A stretch of DNA of 64,000 nucleotides from Nyssa sinensis (lineage: Eukaryota > Streptophyta > Magnoliopsida > Cornales > Nyssaceae), in the NCBI GenBank assembly GCA_008638375.1, contig CM018031.1:4674562-4738561 (forward strand), given 5' to 3'. The notes under the pieces are model-generated. The model had not been told where the DNA came from. It did not search any database and saw only the letters and a list, made by a program, of their open reading frames with translations. Below, piece by piece: positions 59,684 to 64,000 of this stretch; the stretch's first letter is position 1, and each line of letters starts with the position of its first letter. Both the position numbers and the translations under genes were made by a program.

Positions 59684-62600
59684 CTGCACGCCCGTGTGTG
59701 CAAGGATGCAATCTACCCTTGCTGTCACGAGGCAGAAGACTGTCCCTCCAAAATTGAAGAACCATTGAGCCCCAGAGGAAGGGATAGCAGAGCCAAACCT
59801 ATAGGGGAGCCTATTAAAGTCCTGGTCAGCTCAGAGGATCAGGGACGTTACCTACAGATAGGTCCCGACCTGACACATACCGAGCAGGATGAGCTGGTCA
59901 AGTTTTTGAAGAAAAACCTCTCCGTATTTGCCTGGGAGACAAGCGACATGGAAGGGATAGATCCCGACCTGATCACGCACAGACTAATGGTGGATCCAGA
60001 CCATCCACCAGTGAGACAAAAGAGAAGGCCTCTCGCTCCAGAACGGCATCAGGTCATCAACGACGAGGTTCAAAGGTTGCTCAACGCCAACATGATACGA
60101 GAGGTATCTTATCCTGATTGGTTGGCCAACACTGTTCTGGTAAAGAAGAAGAATGGTAAATGGAGAGTCTGTGTCGACTACACAGATCTCAACAAAGCAT
60201 GCCCAAAGGATAGCTTCCCTCTTCCACGAATAGATCAGTTAGTCAATGCAACTGCAGGGCACGAGCTCATGAGCTTCATGGATGCTTATTCTGGGTACAA
60301 TCAAATACAGATGCATCCTCCCGATCAAGAGAAGACTTCATTCATCACCGAACGAGGTCTCTATTGCTACAAACTGATGCCGTTCGGACTAAAGAATGCT
60401 GGAGCTACCTACCAACGTCTTGTTAATAAGATGTTCGGCTCCTTGATCGGCAGCACTATGGAAGTTTATATCGACGATATGCTGGTCAAGAGCCTAAGGA
60501 AGAGCAGTCATCTCCAACACCTAGCACAAACCTTCGACATCCTCAGACAATATAAAATGAAGCTCAATCCCTCAAAGTGCACCTTTGGTGTAACAAAAGG
60601 GAAGTTCCTTGGGTACATAGTCTCTCAAAGAGGTATAGAAGCAGACCCGACTCAGATCGGGGCTCTGATCGGACTGAAATCCCCAAGGGTCCGAAAGGAC
60701 ATTCAAGCTCTGAACGGCCGGATAGCAGCTCTCAGCAGATTCATCTCCAAATCCACGGATCGGTGTCTACCCTTCTTCAAGGCTCTGAAAGGTAACAAAT
60801 CTTTGCAATGGACTGACGAGTGTGAAAAATCCTTTCAGGAACTCAAAAGATACTTGGCTTCGCCCGAGCTCTTATCAAAACCAATCCAAGGAGAAAGGCT
60901 GCTTCTCTATCTCGCAGTCTCTGAGAACGCTGTCAGTTCGGTACTGGTTAGGCAAGACAGGAGCGTTCAGAGGCCCATCTTCTATGTCAGCAAGGCATTA
61001 CTGGACACAGAAAAGAGGTACCCCGAAATTGAAAAGCTAGCCCTGGCTCTCATAGTTTCTGCACGGAAGCTGAGACCATACTTCCAAGCACATCCCATAG
61101 AAGTTCCGACTGCCTACCCACTGAAAGCAGTCCTAAGAAAACCAGAAGTATCAGGACGGTTGGTCAAATGGTCAGTGGAACTGGGGGAGTTCGATTTGTC
61201 CTACATTCCACGAGTCTCAATTAAAGGGCAAGCCTTGGCGGACTTCGTCGCAGAATTCACTCCCGCGCTGCTAGGCAAAGCTCAAGTCTCAGACGAGGTA
61301 GGGACTTGGAAGTTGTATGCTGATGGATCATCCACTGACCGAGGTGCCGGAGCAGGGCTAGTACTACACTCTCCTGATGGACTTACAACCGAAAGGGCAA
61401 TTAGCTTGGGGTTCAGAGCCTCCAACAACGAAGCGGAATATGAGGCCCTTATCTTAGGAATGAAGCTAGCTCAGGAGTGCGAGGTACAGAGCCTCGAGGT
61501 ATTTTCTGACTCCCAACTGGTGGTTAGCCAGGTTCAAGGAGAATACGCCATCAAGGATGAAAGAATGCTCCGATATTCGGAACTAGTCAACTTGCTAAAA
61601 CATTCCTTCCGAGCATTCTCAATCCAAAAAATAGAGAGAGGACAGAACAGCCGAGCCGATGCCTTAGCAAACATGGCATCTCACATTAAAACGGGGGTGG
61701 AGTCAACGATAAAGTTCTCTCACCAGCCAAGGCCTAGCACCGAGGAGATCCAGGTCGCCCAAATCGCGGAACAGCCTCAGAACTGGATGACTCCTATACT
61801 CCAGTACCTGGAGGAGGGACTCCTCCCAGAGGACAGAAATAAGACAAAAAGAATCCGCATCAGAGCAGCTCGGTATCTTGTCCTTAACGGAAAACTCTAC
61901 CGAAGGTCTTACACCCAGCCATTGTTAAAATGCCTAGCACCTGAAGAGTCTCAATATGTCTTGGCAGAAATCCATGAAGGAATCTGTGGAAATCACAATG
62001 GGGGGAGAACCATAGCCCACCGAGCTCTAACCCAAGGCTACTACTGGCCTGGGATGCTGAAGGAAGCAAAGGAATATACTCGAAAGTGTGACAAATGCCA
62101 GAGGTTCGCCCCTTATCAGCATCAGCCGCAACATGAGCTCATCCCCATTACTAGCCCATGGCCCTTTGCACAGTGGGGAATGGACATCATAGGACCATTA
62201 CCTAAAGCCAAGCCGAACAGGAGATACCTACTGGTGGCTGTTGACTACTTTTCAAAATGGGCCGAAGCAGAACCACTGACTCGCATCACTGAAAAAGAGA
62301 TAAAGAGTTTTACTTGGAAAAATATAGTCTGCAGGTTCGGCATACCTCACGTGATCGTCTCAGATAATGGCACGCAGTTCACTGGGAAAATATTCAAGAA
62401 ATTCTGCCAGGACCTAAACATCAAACAACACTTCTCCTCCCCTGGTCATCCTCAGGCCAACGGGCAGGCCGAGGTCACCAACCGAACTATCCTCAACGCT
62501 CTCAAGAAAAGATTAGAGGAAGCTAAAGGGGGATGGGTCGAGGAACTCCCTGGGGCACTCTGGGCCTACCGGACGACCAGGAGAACTCCAACATCGGAAA

Positions 62601-63019
62601 CTCCCTTCTCCCTAGCCTACGGAACTGAGGCAGTAATCCCTGTTGAGGTCGGCATGCCGACCTTAAGGGCTGAGGCTTTCAACGAAGAGACCAATGACCA
62701 ACAGCTAGCAGAAAATTTGGATTTGCTCGAAGAAAGAAGAGAGCAGGCCGTAATCAGAATGGAAGCATATCAGCGCAGGATGGTTAACCGCTCAAAAATT
62801 GGCCTCAAACCTACCAATTTCCAAGTTGGGGACCTCGTCCTAAGAAGGGTTTTCCAGAACACCAAGGACCCTACCATGGGGAAGTTATCACCAAACTGGG
62901 AAGGTCCCTACAGAATTATCAAAACAGTTAGACCGACCACTTATTGGTTGGAAAGCATGGATGGGAAACCTGTTCCCAGGCCTTGGAACATGGAACATTT
63001 GCGAAAATATTATCAATAA
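59678..63019 (+). CDS. Pol polyprotein (RT, RNase H, archaeal-type RNase H, integrase)
   Basis: About 1,113 codons, continuous with gag-protease across UAG. Numbered from codon 59696: reverse transcriptase has WRVCVDYTDLNKACPKD and the catalytic YIDDM at ~258-262. A weakened first RNase H/connection follows (PIFYVSKALL, EKRYPEIEKLALAL). A second, archaeal-type RNase H begins LYADGSS at ~540 and contains NNEAEYEAL and FSDSQLVVSQV with catalytic Asp/Glu residues. Integrase has the HHCC zinc module (~760-805, ending CDKCQ), then catalytic Asp in GMDIIG (~829), Asp in VSDNGTQF (~889) and Glu in NGQAEVTNR (~925). A GPY-type module (NWEGPYRI) ends the protein; no chromodomain is present. Two RNase H regions place it in the Tat group. 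The frame is intact, so the element may be young. Confidence 0.93.
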   Translation, partial: QLLHARVCKDAIYPCCHEAEDCPSKIEEPLSPRGRDSRAKPIGEPIKVLVSSEDQGRYLQIGPDLTHTEQDELVKFLKKNLSVFAWETSDMEGIDPDLITHRLMVDPDHPPVRQKRRPLAPERHQVINDEVQRLLNANMIREVSYPDWLANTVLVKKKNGKWRVCVDYTDLNKACPKDSFPLPRIDQLVNATAGHELMSFMDAYSGYNQIQMHPPDQEKTSFITERGLYCYKLMPFGLKNAGATYQRLVNKMFGSLIGSTMEVYIDDMLVKSLRKSSHLQHLAQTFDILRQYKMKLNPSKCTFGVTKGKFLGYIVSQRGIEADPTQIGALIGLKSPRVRKDIQALNGRIAALSRFISKSTDRCLPFFKALKGNKSLQWTDECEKSFQELKRYLASPELLSKPIQGERLLLYLAVSENAVSSVLVRQDRSVQRPIFYVSKALLDTEKRYPEIEKLALALIVSARKLRPYFQAHPIEVPTAYPLKAVLRKPEVSGRLVKWSVELGEFDLSYIPRVSIKGQALADFVAEFTPALLGKAQVSDEVGTWKLYADGSSTDRGAGAGLVLHSPDGLTTERAISLGFRASNNEAEYEALILGMKLAQECEVQSLEVFSDSQLVVSQVQGEYAIKDERMLRYSELVNLLKHSFRAFSIQKIERGQNSRADALANMASHIKTGVESTIKFSHQPRPSTEEIQVAQIAEQPQNWMTPILQYLEEGLLPEDRNKTKRIRIRAARYLVLNGKLYRRSYTQPLLKCLAPEESQYVLAEIHEGICGNHNGGRTIAHRALTQGYYWPGMLKEAKEYTRKCDKCQRFAPYQHQPQHELIPITSPWPFAQWGMDIIGPLPKAKPNRRYLLVAVDYFSKWAEAEPLTRITEKEIKSFTWKNIVCRFGIPHVIVSDNGTQFTGKIFKKFCQDLNIKQHFSSPGHPQANGQAEVTNRTILNALKKRLEEAKGGWVEELPGALWAYRTTRRTPTSETPFSLAYGTEAVIPVEVGMPTLRAEAFNEETNDQQLAENLDLLEERREQAVIRMEAYQRRMVNRSKIGLKPTNFQVGDLVLRRVFQNTKDPTMGKLSPNWEGPYRIIKTVRPTTYWLESMDGKPVPRPWNMEHLRKYYQ

Positions 63020-63054
63020 AGTACTTTCTTTTTATTTTCAACATCTTTCGTGAA

Positions 63055-63750
63055 ACATCTCAATGTACAGACCACGAGTCTGGTCCATCTCAATGTACAG
63101 ACCTCTCAGGTCTGGTCCATCTCAATGTACAGACCTCTCAGGTCTGGTCCATCTCAATGTACAGACCTCTCAGGTCTGGTCCATCTCAAATGCACAGACC
63201 ACGAGTCTGGTCGGTCTGGTCCATCTCAAATGCACAGACCATGAGTCTGGTCCATCTCAATGCACAGACCTCTCAGGTCTGGTCCATCTCAAATGCACAG
63301 ACCATGAGTCTGGTCCGTCTCAATGTACAGACCTCTCAGGTCTGGTCCATCTTAATGCACAGGCTCAGGTCTGGTCCATTTCAATGTACAGACTTCAGGT
63401 CTGGTCCATCTCAATGTACAGACCTCTCAGGTCTGGTCCATCTCAATGTACAGACCTCTCAGGTCTGGTCCATCTCAAATGCACAGACCACGAGTCTGGT
63501 CCATCTCAATGTACAGACCTCTCAGGTCTGGTCCATCTCAATGTACAGACCTCTCAGGTCTGGTCCATCTCAAATGCACAGACCATGAGTCTGGTCCGTC
63601 TCAATGTACAGACCTCTCAGGTCTGGTCCATCTTAATGCACAGGCTCAGGTCTGATCCATTTCAATGTACAGACTTCAGGACTGGTCCATCTTAATGTAC
63701 AGACTTCAGGTCTGGTACGTTTCAATGCACAGACCTCAGGTCTGTTCCAT
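63055..63750. repeat. 31-32-bp hairpin minisatellite in the gypsy 3' region
   Basis: More than 20 units of GGTCCATCTCAATGTACAGA plus CCTCTCAGGTCT, mixed with a variant carrying AAATGCACAGACCACGAGTC. Each unit contains a short palindrome (AGACC-TCTCA-GGTCT, or CAGAC-CACGA-GTCTG) able to form a stem-loop. A higher-order duplication is visible: 63183-63380 recurs at 63470-63670. The array decays towards 63750. All three plus frames are open because no unit has a stop; these frames are not genes. Tandem arrays in this position are known for Tat/Ogre-type elements. Confidence 0.9.
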
Positions 63751-64000
63751 CTTAATAAACAAAATCCCTAAGTCTGATCTATCTTATGAGGATGATGTTC
63801 TGTTGCAAGAACACGAAACTAGGTGCCGGCAGTTATAAACAGGCGAGGAAAACTCTAAGTGCTCAGTCACACTGACCATCAAAAAATCCTTACAAATCCA
63901 AGTCGCTCAGTTCGGCAATCAAGCTCAGGTTCCTGCTCTAAAAGATCAGAGTAACTGTCTTGTACCAGTTTCTACGACTGTTAAACAGAGGATTGCCATA
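63751..64000. other. Gypsy 3' non-coding region
   Basis: Unique DNA after the minisatellite, presumably still inside the element before its polypurine tract and 3' LTR. Neither is seen before the window ends. Confidence 0.5.

Noticed and set aside
59696..59698. GTG as an independent start codon for pol
   Set aside because: Plant initiation at GTG is very rare; the frame is continuous with gag-protease through UAG, so readthrough explains it better.
62944..63695. Overlapping long open frames across the 3' minisatellite
   Set aside because: All three plus frames are open only because the 31-32-bp unit lacks stops; no start context or homology.
63055..63750. CRISPR-like array
   Set aside because: Units are contiguous with no unique spacers, and the DNA is a plant retrotransposon.

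Overview
The window is nuclear DNA of a flowering plant, most likely a woody eudicot. The signs are spliced genes with GT-AG introns, plant-only gene families (an AGO10-type Argonaute, a DYW-class PPR protein, a P2B Ca2+-ATPase, a plastid-type ATP sulfurylase), very AT-rich intergenic DNA and many plant-style transposons. The species cannot be fixed from sequence alone.

Layout. 1-4231 (minus): first eleven coding exons of an AGO10/PINHEAD-type Argonaute; the rest, including nearly all of PIWI, lies beyond base 1. About 4232-6030: its leader and putative promoter. 6-25.7 kb: AT-rich intergenic DNA with two Tourist-like MITEs, a 195-bp foldback element, three related hAT-like non-autonomous elements (one with a perfect 8-bp target duplication), a 230-bp tandem duplication and an unrecognised two-exon gene candidate (15548-16631). 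25.8-27.6 kb (plus): a PPR-DYW gene broken by several frameshifts. 27.8-33.6 kb: a SINE-like repeat, a terminal-inverted-repeat element, a relic of an ATP sulfurylase exon, a LINE RNase H remnant and a complete non-autonomous Copia-type LTR element on the minus strand. 33.7-39.6 kb (minus): two head-to-tail P2B Ca2+-ATPase copies joined without a stop codon, both frameshifted. 39.6-48.4 kb: intergenic DNA with microsatellites, a 245-bp direct duplication, another hAT-like element, a second SINE copy and several MITEs. 48.6-55.0 kb (plus): a five-exon ATP sulfurylase gene with a 4.35-kb first intron and small indels in exons 3 and 5. 56.6-64.0 kb (plus): 5' LTR, gag-protease, pol and a 3' minisatellite of a Ty3/gypsy element of the Tat type (two RNase H regions, no chromodomain); its 3' LTR lies beyond the window.

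Most notable: the gypsy gag-protease and pol frames are continuous apart from one UAG, followed directly by CAA UUA, the context of the tobacco mosaic virus leaky stop, and pol has no usable early ATG. Also notable are the hairpin-forming minisatellite after pol, the fused Ca2+-ATPase tandem, and the uneven spread of one- or two-base frame breaks. PPR, Ca2+-ATPase and ATP sulfurylase carry them; the visible AGO10 exons and the gypsy frames do not. This leaves open whether they are true pseudogene lesions or uncorrected assembly indels. The genes are unrelated neighbours; no shared pathway links them.
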